Assembly: GCA_963277665.1 (NCBI GenBank)
Contig: OY728166.1
Location: forward strand, 546,217,219-546,281,218
DNA: 64,000 bases
Direction: 5' to 3'
DNA from: Viscum album
Taxonomy: Eukaryota > Streptophyta > Magnoliopsida > Santalales > Viscaceae
This document shows, one piece after another, positions 25,993-39,295 of the stretch (position 1 is its first letter; each line of letters begins with the position of its first letter). The notes under the pieces are model-generated. The model was not told where the DNA came from, ran no database searches, and was given only the letters and a program-made list of their open reading frames with translations. A program made the translations under genes and the position numbers.

Positions 25993-27057
25993 ATGGCTCT
26001 TAGTGGAAGAAATGGAAACTGTATCAATTCACACACTCAATGTAGGTATTTTGCTCCTTCTATAGATAATTATAGTGGAGCTAGTGATGAAACTGTTGCT
26101 GATCAAATAATCATCATATTGGGAAAACTCACTCAGGTTATCAATAATAACCTTACCCTTATGGAGCACCCTGATCCGCAGTGTGGAGGATCAATGTTAG
26201 ATATCTTCATGAGGCAGAACCCACCAACATTTAATGGGAGTACTAATATATTAGTAGCTGAGAAATGGATTAGTTCCCTAGAGAAAATATTTCAGGATTT
26301 GGGGGGTAGTGAAAGGGAAAAAGTTATCATGGTAGTTTATCACCTCACTAGAGATGCTAATCAATGGTGGTCATTGATTCAAAACACGAAGGAAGATGAT
26401 GAAGTTTCAAATATGTAATGGAGGGAGTTTAAAGATCTATTTTTTGAAAAATACATTCCTCTTGACCATCGAGAAGATATGGAATGTCAATTTCTGAGTC
26501 TGAGACAAAAGTAGGATGATAATGTCGCAAAGTATGAGGCTAACTTTACAAGGTTATCATGGTATTCTGTAGATTAGATATGTATCCCAAGAAATATTAT
26601 TGATCATTTATTTTATGGGTTAAAACAATTTCTTCGTCAAGCATTAGTCTCACAATCCTTCTTGTCGTACGAAGACATTGTCTCATGTGCTATCAAGACA
26701 GAAAATGAATTCTCCAAGTCTTACGACTTTAAAGCAAAGAAAGAGAATAAGAGATCTGTTGATCAATCTAGAAATGGAAATAAGGGGAAGAAGGGAAATG
26801 TTGAATATCAATCCTGTAGTAAATGTGGGAACAAACACCCCGATACTTGTTGAAGGGAATGGGTTTCTGTTGCAAGTGTGGTGAAAAAGGCCACCAAGCT
26901 CGTGATTGCAAAGGAAAGAAGGAAGCTACCAATGTTTAGTGCTACAATTGCAGGGAGATTGAACATTATGAAAATGAATTTCCTAAGCATCAGTGGAACT
27001 TACCTCAAAAAAGGCCAAGGGATCAATTCCAAGCTTATTCTATCACTAATGCTGAGG
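25993..27057 (+). pseudogene. gag of element B (broken)
   Basis: Starts MALSGR and has the retrotransposon gag core: the PPTFNGS segment, AEKWISSLEKIF, then QWW near residue 120. A TAA at 26416-26418 and further stops near 26513 and 26576 interrupt it. The nucleocapsid has several knuckles: CSKCGNKHPDTC (about 26812), an intact CX2CX4HX4C at about 26869-26912 in a shifted frame, and a third with its last cysteine changed to glutamate. The frameshift lies near 26850. Non-functional as it stands. Confidence 0.85.
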
Positions 27058-30000
27058 TAGAAGCTCCGAAAGATGTGGTGGTAGGTAATTTAATGGTTCC
27101 CTCAAGTTTAGAAAATGCATTATTTGATTTTGGATCATCGCATTGTTTCATATCTTCCCAGTTTGCTACGAAAATTAGATATTTGAAATTTGATTTAACA
27201 AGGGTGTTTTTAGTAAAAACTCACTAGGTAAGTATCATTGCAACAACGTTTTGTGAATCAGTACCCATTAGAGCACATAAATATTCTTTATCCGCTAATC
27301 TCATTGTGATACCTATGATTGAGATTGATATAATCCTTGGTATGGATTGGTTTTCGGACTATGATGCGAAGATTTATTGTAACAAGAATGAGGTTACAAT
27401 TTTTTATGATGATGATAAGGAACAGATTATTTATATAGCAGAATCGCCACTACCTAATTCTTATCTTGATCCACCCCCAGTAGCTCAACTAAATTCAATT
27501 ATCGAGGAGGAATAGAATCAAATAACTGTGGGTGATGAAAGGAATGTTCAAATGGAGGATGTACCTATTGTGAAAGAATATGTATATGTGTTTCCAGAAG
27601 ATTTACCTGGACATCCTCCATAACAAGAAGTTATGTTTTCCATTGATTTAATTCCCGGATAAAGGCATATATCGAAGACCCCTTATAGAATGGCCATTGT
27701 GGAATTAGTTGAACTAAAGATACAACTAGAGGAATTGAGTAATAAGGGATTTATTTTCCCATGTTTTTCTCCATGGGTAGTGCATGTTCTTTAAAAAAAG
27801 AAAGATAGATCTATGAGGTTATGTATCGATTACAGGGAGATCAATGCTATAATAAAAAAGAACAAGTGTCCCCTATCTCGCATTGATGATTTATTTGACC
27901 AACTGCATGGAGCTCAATACATTTCAAAGATTGACCTTTGATATGGATACCATCAGTTGTGTGTGAAGAAGGAAGACATTCTGAAGACAGCATTTCGAAC
28001 AAGGTATGGGCTTTAAGAGTTTACGATAATGCCTTTTGGGCTGACTAATGCACCCTATGTATTCATGGATCTAATGAATATTGTATTCAAGGAATATCTC
28101 GATGATTTTGTGGTGGTATTTATTGATGATACATTTGTATACTTCAAAATCTATAAAGATCGTGAAAATCACTTGCGCATTATCCTAAAGACTCTGAGAA
28201 GACAAGAATTATATGTGAAGTTTAGCAAGTGTGAATTCTGGCTTCAGGAGATTTCTTTTCTTGGCCTTATTGTCTCTTAAGATGGAATCTCTATTTTTCC
28301 TTCTAAGACCAAGGCAATCCATGAATGGCCATCACCTATGATTATAATTGAGGTACGCAGTTTTCTTGGTTTAGCATGTTATTATCGATGTTTCGTCCAG
28401 AATTCTGCCCGATTGGCTAACCCATTAACAAAGCTCACACGTAAGGGGGTTAGATTTGTTTGGAAAAAAGAGTGTGAAGAATTTTTTAAATAACTAAAGA
28501 GAATATTAGTCAATTCTCCTATATTGACTCTACCATCGGGGAATGATGGGTTCGTTATTTATAGTGATGCATTGAAGAAAGGACATGGCTGTGTCCTTAT
28601 GCAGAATGATAGGGTTATTGCTTATGCAACATGGTAGTTGAAAATTCATGAGCAAAACTATCCTACTCATGATCTCGAATTAGCAGTTGTGATCTTTTCT
28701 TTGAAGATATTGAGGCACTTCCATTATGATGATAAATGTGATATTTATACTGATCACAAGAGTTTGAAGTATATTTTCTCACAAAAAGAATTCAACATGA
28801 GGAAAAGGAGATGGCTTGATCTACTCAAGGATTATGATTGAACGATACACTACCACCCGGGGAAGGAAAATAAGGTGGCAGATGCTTTGAGCAGAAAGGA
28901 TCATGGAGTTTTGAACATGATGAAAATTGAAACGGATCATATTTTCATGGATCTAGTGAAGATGGATATGGGAATAACCATGGAAGGTGAAACATCGATG
29001 CTTTTTCAAATGGTTGTTAAACCATATTTACTAGAAAGTATTAAGAGTTCTCAGACCGACGATGAAGAATTTCAAAATAAGATTAAAGCTGTGAATGATG
29101 GGAGATTGAGAGACATTGTGTATGAAGAAGGAATTTTGAAATTCGGGAAGAGACATTGTGTTCCCGATATACCTGATTTAAAAAAGGAATTGTTAGACGA
29201 TGATCATAGTTTCAATTTCACTATACACCATGGGAGCACCAAAATGTATAGAGACTTGAAGGAACATTTATGGTGGGACAATATGAAGAGGGAGATTGCT
29301 GATTTTGTGTCAAGATGTATGTTTTTTCAACAAGTGAAAGCTAGAAGGAAACAACCTGGAGGAGTCATGCAACCTCTTCCCATACCGGAGTTGAAATGGG
29401 ACAATATTACGATAGACTTTGTCATGGGGCTACCAAAGACTCCTAGAAGGAATGATGCAATATGGGTCATTGTTGACCTTCTTACCAAGTTAGCACATCT
29501 TCTTGCTTTAAGGAATGATTTACCATTTGAATTTCTAGAAAGGCTATATATTAATGAATTGGTGAGACTTCATGGAGTACCCCTATCGATTGTTTCTGAT
29601 CGTGATCCTCGTTTTACATCATGATTTTGGAAGAGTCTTCAAAAATCCAGGATACTAAACTTTATTTGAGCTCTGCCTAACACCCTCAACCAGATGGACA
29701 ATCAGAATGGACTATTAAATCCTTAGAAGACATGTTGAGATCTTGCTCACTTGACTTTCAGGGTATGTGGGATCAATATTTACCTCTGGTAGAATTTTCC
29801 TATAATAATATCTTTCATTCAAGTATTCAGATGTCACCATTTGATGCGTTATATGGAAAGGGATGTCACACACCAACCTTTTGGGATGACGTTGGTGAAA
29901 GAAAACTTGTAGGCCCAGAACTGGTGGAGGAAACGATGGAAAAGGTGAAGGTAATCCAAAACCACATCAAAGCTGCTCAAAGTAGGCAGAAGAGTTATGC

Positions 30001-30454
30001 TGACAACCGAAAAAGGATTTGGAATTTTAGGTGGGAGATCCTGTTTTCTTGAAGGTATCTCCATGGAAGGGAGTTATACGTTTTTTTCAAGAAAGGTAAA
30101 TTATGTCCCAGGTGCATCGGTCATTTTAAAATTCTAGAACAAATTGGGGTTATAGCATACCGTTTAGCAATGTCGCCAAATCTCTCGAAAGTTCACGATG
30201 TGTTCTACGTGTCACTATTGAGAAAATACATTTATGGCCCAACGCATGTACCCACCTATGAGGAATTAGAACTGGAACCTGATCTGTCTTGTTGCGAAGA
30301 TCCCACCAGGATTCTTGATATAAGAGAACTAGTGCAGAGAAATCGGACAACTCGTCTGGTAAAAGTTCTATGGAGAAACCATAAGATGGAAGAGGCAACA
30401 TGGGAACCCGAGGAACTTATGATGAAAAATAAACTGAGTATTTTTATGCAGTAA
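27058..30454 (+). pseudogene. pol of element B: PR-RT-RH-INT-chromodomain (broken)
   Basis: Protease: the catalytic DSG is DFG (aspartate codon at 27126, serine replaced by phenylalanine). The linker IILGMDWF is at about 27330. [10 protein letters not shown] at about 27823 and FIDDT at about 28120 instead of FIDDI. RNase H: YSDA at about 28560, HDLELA at about 28665. Integrase zinc region: GSTKMYRDL at about 29237; its CX2C is CMFF, losing the second cysteine. The catalytic region has ITIDFVMGLPK at about 29408 and SDRDPRF at about 29598, then several stops up to 29690. The chromodomain-like end (LVKVLWRNHKMEEATWEPEE) lies at about 30357-30416. More than ten in-frame stops. Confidence 0.9.
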
Positions 30455-30487
30455 TATTATAAGAAATTTCGAGAATGAAATTATTTA

Positions 30488-30500
30488 AAAGAGGGGAGAA
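30488..30500 (+). other. Polypurine tract of element B
   Basis: AAAGAGGGGAGAA directly before TGTAACACCC, preceded by the pre-PPT block AATTTCGAGAATGAAATT that element A has as AATTTCGGGGACGAAATT. Confidence 0.85.
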
Positions 30501-33500
30501 TGTAACACCCTAAACTTCCACGATACACTTCTCTTTGAATAGTATAGTAGCGTGTGTTGTACACAACTTTGAGTTCTAGCACACACCACAACCAATCAAA
30601 CTAGCTGTTATGAATAGTAATACCTACTTTTTGAAATTTTATAAATTTTATCTCTCAAAATTGACCTCATTTTTGGATTTGGAATATCTAATTTATCCTA
30701 GGGTGAAAGTTTGGTACTTTTCGGATAACTTTTATATTTTGATGAATATTGAAAATTACTAAATTTTAATTAAAAACCATTTTTTTAATCAAAATAATTA
30801 ATTGAGATAAGTTATGAATTATGGTGGTTTTAAAGTATATTTATAATATAATTTTACAATTTAATACAATGTTTATCATTGGAAATAAAATCACATTTAA
30901 ACGGGACATAAACAAGTGTCAATCTTTTGATGGTTATTATATCTTAAAAACACGCTTTTTGTTTTGACAACGAGAATTAATTTTAAATCAATTTCTGCCA
31001 CTTCTGTGTTTTGAATTTGGAAAAATGGATTGCATATTTAGAATTAGGATATCAAAATTGTGTAAATATGTAACTTTTATTTTTAGACATTTTTGAATAA
31101 TTACTTCGGTAAATATTTTATTTACCATGGTTAAAAGGTAAATCTGGTAAATAAGGGTAAATAAAATAATATTATAATAATAATAAATTACCCTAAAACG
31201 TGCCCGAAACTTATTGGTGGATACATGTCTGACCATGGGCATCTTTTAGTCAATTTTTGGACCCCCATGGAGCCACTTTTAGGTGATAAGAACACTTTAT
31301 ATTAATTATGTTAAAGTAAATACAAAAAATCCATAAGATTATATCTTTTAACAAAAAAATTATTAAATAGGGTTATATATGTTATATTTTCTATTATAAA
31401 TATTCATTAGAAAACTAAAATGAATTCATACATAATGGTATTTTATTTATAATTTTTAGTCTTTTAAAAAGTAGAAAATATATATGACATAATAATGATG
31501 CAATATTTTTCTTATTAATGAACGAATCAAATAATTTGTATTATAAATATTAAAATAAATATAATTTGAATGTTTTGGTGAAATAAACGAATATTATTGG
31601 TTAATGTGACATTTTATGATTCATTAAATTAATTTTGTTAGAATTAATAATGTTTTTATGACTTTAACAAAAATTAATTTTTGAGTAGTGTCAAAATTGA
31701 CATAAATGAGTTTTAAAAACAAATAATATATTATTAATTTATATTATATCCCAAAAAATCTACAATTCTTACAAAAGACTCATATAATTATTGGTATATC
31801 ATTAATGGACCACTTTGGGGTCTCTTGGATGTATATAGTATGTTTATTAACTGTATATTATAATAATACAATGTGACATGGTAAGTGTCAAACTAATTAA
31901 CTAAGTGTTAAAACTAAAATATAAGTTTAATATAATGACCCAAACCTGTCTAAAATAAATTTTTTGAAAGGAGTTCGACCCATCCCCACCTTAACCTTTA
32001 AATAATCCACTTTGGATCCATTTGAAACAGAATATGAAGTTATTATAAAATAATATTTCTAGCTTTTCCAAAGGTTCCCCTTACCCCTCTTATAAAAGGG
32101 CACTCCCCCTTCTCACTAAATCACACATTTAAAGCCTTTTGGATCGTCCAACCCCTGCCAATTACTCTCTCACCTTCCCTCACTTCATCCTATAGGCCTT
32201 ATATTGATCAGGTATCCAACCTAAGGATCCCTTTTGATCAAATCAAAAGGAAGAACCCAATGAAGAGTTAATGTTTTAACCACCCTCTCTCAAGTTCTTT
32301 TCATCTTCAACCTCTTCTTTCATTGTTATTATAAAATAATAAATCAAGTATCTCATATATAATGTGATATGATTATAAATATGGTACAACCATATTATGT
32401 ATTCTATCCATCCTTTTAATGACATGTCACCATACGTGCATATGTACGACATACCGTCTTCATGTCATGGTGTAATTGTTATTCAATATATTATTATTTG
32501 TATGGATATAATAATGATGTGTAATTCATGTAAATAATAAATATAACATGATAAAGATTCTGTATATCGGATATACCATCCAATTATATATAATTTTAAT
32601 ATCAAAAGAATGATATTGTCGCTCGTGCGCACGTACAGACTACCGTCTCCACGAACGCGATGAGATTCATTCCCCATCATATCCATTCAAAACTAATTAT
32701 CATTTAAGGATTAAAAATAATTTTTAAGGACTTGGTATCATTCTGGATATGAATAATATACATCCTATCCATGACAAACACGACTTATGTAACAAAACAT
32801 ATAAAAGAAAACGAGTAAGTTAACACCCAAAACAATAATAATACAAAGATATTATTAACAAATCAATGTTAAAAGATCATATATGATATCATAATTATGT
32901 ATATGGTTATTTTTTAATTTTATAACAATGTTTTAACAATTATACAGAAGGTTAACATACCATCGACTAAGGAAAAGTACAAGGTAAGGGTTTATTTCAC
33001 AATCTCTTCATTATCCAAGGTTGTTTATACGTAATTATCTACCGGGTCCTCTTTATCATCTACATACATGTTTCTTAAAAATGTATTAAAAATAATTATT
33101 ACTATTTTAAATACTACAGGATTAAGTCATTTATAACCTTGTTGACTTTTTATAAGTATTTTATTAAGGACTATTTCTATAGTTTTCAAAACAAGTTTCT
33201 TTTTAACCTTTTTGACAGAATTAAGGGAAGAATGTTTTTTTAACTTATACGGCGGGTGCGGCTATTTTCTGCCGTTATAAAATCGTCGAAGATTCCCTTA
33301 AAAGATTATAAGATTGTTTTCAATGAAAATGTTTTATTTTATAAATATATGACTCATAAATGATTTCAAAATAGAAAGTGATATTTCTCTAAAAAGAGTT
33401 TTGATTTCATCTATGTCAACATCCATTGATAGATTTTAAGATTATTTGGAGTTGATTTATTAGGATACAAAACATCCATATTGTACTGATGGTTTTCCAT

Positions 33501-34269
33501 TATGTTTGACTGTGGATGTGTTATTTTTAAAACATTCATGGTTTATAAAGATAGTATTGACATTTCGTATGCTAGTTTTAATACGAATGATTATGTTATG
33601 TTTAAAACTTTTCATATGCGGAATGCATTGTACATAATAAGTGACGGGTGGAGCCCGCTATAGCTCCTCGATGCATCGGTAGGTCTCATGAGTCAAACTA
33701 GTGTCTTGGAATTAGGCCTTGACAATATCATATTAGTAGACTTGGAAATAGGCCTTGGCTATGTGGTTCTGATAGTCTGGCATTATGCATTCCATCATTA
33801 TGAAAGTGGTTATTGATATTGCATGTGATTATTAGACTAGTATAATATCCATGTGAATATGTAAATGAAATTATTTCATTTGATCTTTTCCATATGATGT
33901 TGATGTTCAAGTTTAAAAGGAATTTTTTAGTTATACATTACCCTAAATGTTTATACTTATGTAGAAATGTTTCCGCTATATTGTTATCCTTACTAGGAAT
34001 TTGAGCTCACCCCTTTCTATGTTTAATTTTTCCCAGGATGTGAAAGTATTTTATGAATGACCTGTAGGGATAGTATAAGGGGTTATGAGTGTGGAGTCAA
34101 TATGTTGTTGTAGTTTTCAATTTATGATGTAATGTAAACATTATGAATGTATCTAGTGTTTCCAGGACTACTAAAGTAATCGGTCTTTCAAGACATGATC
34201 TTTCTTATTATCATGCCAATGTTATGTAATAATGAACTGACTCTAGGTAACTGGGGTCGGGGCGTTACA
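30501..34269 (+). repeat. 3' LTR of element B
   Basis: Starts TGTAACACCC, ends GGGGCGTTACA. Same layout as the 5' copy: TATAAAAG at 32091-32098, periodic sites at 32452 and 32641 (step 189), the GACGGGTGGAGCCCGCTATAGC block at about 33643, CTTACTAGG at about 33987 and acceptor-like CCCAG ending at 34036. The donor-like site is mutated (GTTAATG). Many point differences from the 5' LTR indicate an old insertion. Confidence 0.92.
32091..32098 (+). promoter_or_regulatory. TATA box, 3' LTR of element B
   Basis: TATAAAAG in the same context as at 23313. Confidence 0.6.
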
Positions 34270-34274
34270 TGGGT
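34270..34274 (+). repeat. Target-site duplication of element B, right copy
   Basis: TGGGT follows the LTR end; left copy TGGGG. One mismatch, consistent with age. Confidence 0.6.
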
Positions 34275-37200
34275 TGGGTAGGAGGTTGATTGATATGTTA
34301 TCCTAAAGGAACATACATGTATTTTTTGATCCCTCATCCATGATAAATAACCATTAGGATTCACATACACCCCTGACGCACATAGTATATTAATTATATT
34401 ATTTTTTTTCATTATAATTTTTTGATTGAATTTTTTATACTTAATTTCCAATTCATAATTTTTTCACCTACCTAGAATGTAACTGGAGAAATAATTATGG
34501 TTTTTGTGGGTGGATAATACAAGTAAAATGTGTTCCCTCATAGTGAAAATCACATTAGAATCCCAGGACATTGAAAAATTTGACCGGACTACTTCTACCT
34601 GTGATTTCGTGCTCGAAGGGGAGATGGGGATGGTTGTCATCCTAATCATTATGAAATATATGAATCTTTTACCAAGGGATGTATAAAAATGGAATTTATT
34701 TATAATTAGGTAAATTGTAATTATTTTATGGATCAATTATGTGTTTGATGATACACCCCTCAATATCCAAAAATTTCATCAGGTTCAGGGGACCACACGA
34801 TTGTAGTAGTAGTCAGAGCCAGCCTTAAGTAGTTAGGTGATCTAGAGTATCCAACCCCAGTTTGAGGAGAGTGGAATGTCATGTTTTTAGATGAAACTGA
34901 GGGACTAGTGGTTACACATGACGGAGGTAAGTTCAATGTGGATGTGGGTTTTATTAAGTCTATATCTCCCTTAACATGTAACCTAGTCTACTAAAAATGA
35001 TTCTTAATAAAGATACCACTTCTACTAGTCTCATTACCTTCCATTATTATCATCACTTTACAGTAAAAATATCAAGGAATATGGGATTTAATTTTTTTAG
35101 GTGAACATGGTGGCTTGGGGTAGGGAATAAAGGATCATAGATGGATACATCTCCCACACTCGTCAGATGACTAGGTAGGTAATATGTGGTCTTATTACTG
35201 TTAGATTGTGAATATAGAGAATAGTGGCATGAATTACTATGACCTCCGTGTGATTTATAGAGGCATATTATCTAAAAAGGACCTTAAAAATTCCATAAGA
35301 GAACACTTCTTATGGATCCACGTAAAATCAAGCTATTGAAAACTATAACCTTTAAATAGAGGGGTAGGCATAACAACATGATTTCATAATTGATTCCAAT
35401 GAATAAAAAATCATAAATGTAACCCCAATACCCAATCTATATTCCCTGAACTAGAGATCCCAAAGACAACATCTAAACCTCTCCACATGTATGAGGCATC
35501 TGATTAGCATCAAGGGTTTGAATGACATCAGTAGAGAGATTATACCCTCAAAATCATGTCTATTTAACAATAATATAAATTATATAAAAAAATTTATTAA
35601 TCAAATTGAAAGATAATAAATCATTATTTTATATTTATTGGATTTAATTTCATAAAAATCAGTAAAGAGGAACCTAGTCTGGAAACCCAACCAAGAGTAT
35701 ATATATTACATGTATGTAAATAATTAACAATATGGTTTCTTTCAGAGTGAATTTTATTTCCAATAACATCCCAATTCCCATCAGAATTACCATCTACCAT
35801 GGGCCAAATTCCCTTCCCTTAATCCCAATAAATTTTTTTTCACACTCATCGAGATTACATGGTAGGGTGGGATTGTAAAACCATTAGGACAACACTGATT
35901 TATGTATAACAAGATCTCATATTCATTAGATTGTATGATATGATAAATATTAAGAGTGTAAAAAATAAATCATTTATAAAATGTGTATGGACACTTAAAA
36001 AAATAACAAGAAATTTTTTTTAACTTCATTCAGTCTATTACATAAGAAAACATAAGTCTAACTAGAAACATTCCATGTGTTAGAGTCAGCATCGATGCTT
36101 CCCAGTAGATGCACATGGCCAAGGCCTCGAGGTGAGAACAAAACATTCAATTTTTAATGTTTCTATCTCTAGGTTTAGGTCATGTATAACATCATGCAAT
36201 TTTTTCCCAATGAATTATATTGAAATATACCATAATACCCTAGCTTTGGATACATCAGTTCTCGTACATAATTATCTCACATAATTCTCTCAAAATGTCA
36301 TATTTATTGTCAAAAAACACTTCCCATATTGGTACACCAAGACACGATAGGTCTATATGTACATGGGTACTTTAAATAATATAAATATAAAACATATAAC
36401 ATGTACAAAAATTTGTGAAGGGGAATAAAATATTTAGGAATATAAAAATTATCATCAATGTGAAATAATATCCAATACACGAAAAAATGTGATCAAACAA
36501 AACATGGCCTAATGAAAATCCACACACAACTACATATCATGATAATGACAAAACAAATAACCTAATAAATGTAAGGAATATCGGAACTTGCATTAATTAA
36601 CATCAACACCCAGTTTGTAAAGATATAGTTAACCATATCTCCATTTTCACACAAACAAAAATAATATTTCCTAGAAAGAACCCCCTATATTGAATTACCT
36701 TGAATTAGAAATTTCATGTTTGGTTGAATGAAAAACAAATTTTAAAATTAAGATAAACATAATTAGATGATCATTGAGAGTCATAAAATGATTAATCAAT
36801 GAGAAAAACCATATCCATGATCATCTAAGAGGAAAAAATAAATTTCACTGGAAGGAAGTAAGAAACACTAGAGGTAGTCCCATGAACACACAAATATATA
36901 AGTAGAAAAATAAAAATAACATAGACCTTATACTTAAAAAATTGAAGGTAGGATTAGGCCATCAAAGAATAATTATAGGTTCAAATTTAGAACCCACATG
37001 ATTAGGTTCAACTTGTATTTTAAGAAAAAAAATAGTCATAGAAATGAGGAATCGTCAATAAGAATAATCTGCTCATCTAACAGAGCAATAGAATAATTTA
37101 AAATGAATTTACAAACTACATTAATGCCTCTATTATTTCCAATTTTGATTTTTCATTATCCGAAGATGATGGATGAAATTTTGGCCATTTCAAAAACCAG

Positions 37201-38023
37201 AATGATAGTCACAATACAGACCACCATTGTTTTTCCATGAAAATAGTGTTCTTAATACACCTGCCTAAAATGACCATCGCTACAGCCTAGCCACAATTAT
37301 TTTCCCGTTTTCCCTCACTGCATAAAATATCATCTCTAGGGTGAATCCTACACTTTCATTGATGATTGGATCCAAGTCATAATCCATGGAATTTCCCTAT
37401 ATCTAACATGTCATTTACCACAGTTACCATTTTATATAGGATCACATCATAACCAAAATGGGATTCCCCACTGTGTCGTGTCAGTCAGATTGAACCAAAT
37501 CTCCCAAAACCCATATTTTACCTTCCAAAATTTAATGAAAGACAAAAATTATTAATCCTAAAATGGAAAATCCAAGATACACATTTTTAATGTATGTATT
37601 AATGTGTATAAATTTATGATATAAAAAATAATGAAATTATAATATACCCTTCTAATGACTTCTCATCATTAAGAAGTGTCTCTTGGTATGCTCCTATAAC
37701 AAATAAAGCCATTGATCTAGAATATAATTCGCCAGTTTCCATAACTATTCTTTTATTTATCCAAACTAATATAGAAGATGAATAGGTGGTGTTGTTTTCT
37801 AGTGAAGTATTTGGTCTTCATAGTGTAAATATATCACGTAGAAATCCTATCATGATTAAAATGGGTTGAGCTCAATATTATTGCAGTTACTAACATGTTT
37901 CAAAAAAAGAATGTACCTTTTAATACATGAAACATGAAATAAATCATGCATACATCATTATAAAAATGGTGGTTATAGACAATATTTCATTAACCAAAAT
38001 GTTTGATGATATTGATGATCAGA

Positions 38024-38065
<42 letters not shown>

Positions 38066-38901
38066 GGGATATATTTCCTTATTTCAATGAGTAATGATAT
38101 CCTAATAGGGGGTTCCCTCTCCAAAACATATTATCACCTAATGAAAATTCTATAATAATTTTCTAGGAGTTATCATCAGATATATGCCTAGTATAAGTAA
38201 TGATATACCCTTAATAAAATCTCTTTAATCCCTTTATGATTTCACATACCATTTTGGTTCTAAATAAATACTTCCTCAGTAGCCTCATTATAATAATTTA
38301 GTGAACAATATAGACTAAAATAATAATCAAATTATGTTGTTACCTGAATAATATCCTATTAAATAATTTTCTATATGAACTAAACCATGTCTTGGTGATT
38401 ATCCCATCTCATCCAAATTTTGGAATAAAATTTATAATCATATAATTCAAAATATAAAACATTTTCTCTTATTGTTCATATGTCATAGTGGGTATGTTAT
38501 GCTAAACCACATATATATTTATAAGGCCTTATGAAATCCCTTCAAAAACCATTATGTAAAAAAATATCAATTTGATGCAGTGCTCAAGGATACCCTATTA
38601 AATAATAAAATTTCTTAAAAAATATCATTCCCATATCATCCACTAAGTGTGTCTCATAGATCAACAATAAGTGGGAAACCCGTGTTATCTTATCAATAAT
38701 AAATTAAACAAATCATCACTAATTAGGGGCCCAAGGTTACCCTTCACTAATATCTGTCATGATGGATTCCTACATTAAGAATTTTCATCTGATGTTTCTA
38801 GATTAATCCACTAGGATTCCATTTCATGGCCCTTATCAACTGTAAGGTGAGGAATGATGAAACTAATCCACTAGTATCACTCTTCATAGATGTACACCAT
38901 A
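34275..38901. other. Unidentified AT-rich old DNA between elements B and A
   Basis: No recognisable gene or element. Short ORFs such as 34504-34686 (plus) match nothing I know. This continues the locus at 17188-21726 that B split. The only clear structure is a microsatellite near 38024. Confidence 0.4.
38024..38065. repeat. (AC)n(TA)n microsatellite
   Basis: About 13 AC units (38024-38050) passing directly into about seven TA units (38051-38065). Confidence 0.95.
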
Positions 38902-38906
38902 ATAAC
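38902..38906 (+). repeat. Target-site duplication of element A, left copy
   Basis: ATAAC before TGTAACG; the right copy at 49643-49647 reads ATAAA, four of five identical. Confidence 0.5.
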
Positions 38907-38994
38907 TGTAACGACCCAATCTTTTTGAGTAGTATATTAACTTACTCTTATTGATTTAATAAAATGTTAATGGTTAATGTAGAAAGAGGAGTCG

Positions 38995-39264
38995 ATGGCT
39001 TCATCCAGTAGACTCGACCCTTATGAAGCCCACTTATCAGAGCTTGGGAAGGAGGTAGCATCTGTGGGATTCTCTTTGGACCAAGCCAAAGCCCAACTCC
39101 AGCGTGTCAAGCTTGAACAGAAACGCCTACGGGAGAAGTTCAAGTTAGTAGAGATTACTACTAGGGCAATGTTATCTGAGCCTCCCTCAGATTCTCTCAC
39201 CATAGCACACCTTACACTTAGTTCTTATGCCGGTGTTATAAGGGGCTATGTGACAAGACCCTAG
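38995..39264 (+). CDS. U3-encoded small ORF, 5' LTR copy (coiled-coil-like, unknown)
   Basis: An 89-residue frame starting MASSSRLDPYE, 88 bases inside the LTR. Residues about 15-55 are rich in Lys, Arg, Gln and Glu with regularly placed Leu/Val, suggesting one amphipathic helix or coiled coil; there is no signal peptide or membrane segment. It ends at TAG, and AATAAA follows 26 bases later. I recognise no family. It lies upstream of the LTR TATA box, so from the 5' LTR it would need its own promoter; in the 3' LTR it is downstream of pol and is part of the genomic RNA. Possibilities are a captured gene fragment, an accessory protein, or chance. Confidence 0.45.
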   Translation: MASSSRLDPYEAHLSELGKEVASVGFSLDQAKAQLQRVKLEQKRLREKFKLVEITTRAMLSEPPSDSLTIAHLTLSSYAGVIRGYVTRP

Positions 39265-39289
39265 CTTCCTTGTGTAATCCTTTCGGGTG

Positions 39290-39295
39290 AATAAA
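39290..39295 (+). terminator. AATAAA poly(A)-signal-like site after the U3 ORF
   Basis: AATAAA 26 bases after the ORF stop in the 5' LTR, repeated in the 3' LTR at 47145-47150. Consistent with a captured 3' gene end; single hexamers are common in AT-rich DNA. Confidence 0.3.

Larger units (their letters stand above)
21727..34269 (+). mobile_element. Gypsy element B: full-length chromovirus, decayed
   Basis: Two LTRs of 3766 and 3769 bases with TG start, a perfect iMet primer site, a conserved leader, gag, a pol with protease-RT-RNase H-integrase-chromodomain order, a purine tract and a near-perfect 5-bp target duplication. Domain order and the C-terminal chromodomain place it in the Tekay/Del-like chromoviruses. 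Numerous in-frame stops, a protease active-site change and visibly diverged LTRs show that it is older than element A. Confidence 0.93.

Noticed and set aside
34188..34736. Minus-strand ORFs around the right end of element B
   Set aside because: They straddle or abut the LTR boundary, match nothing, and have the composition of random AT-rich frames.
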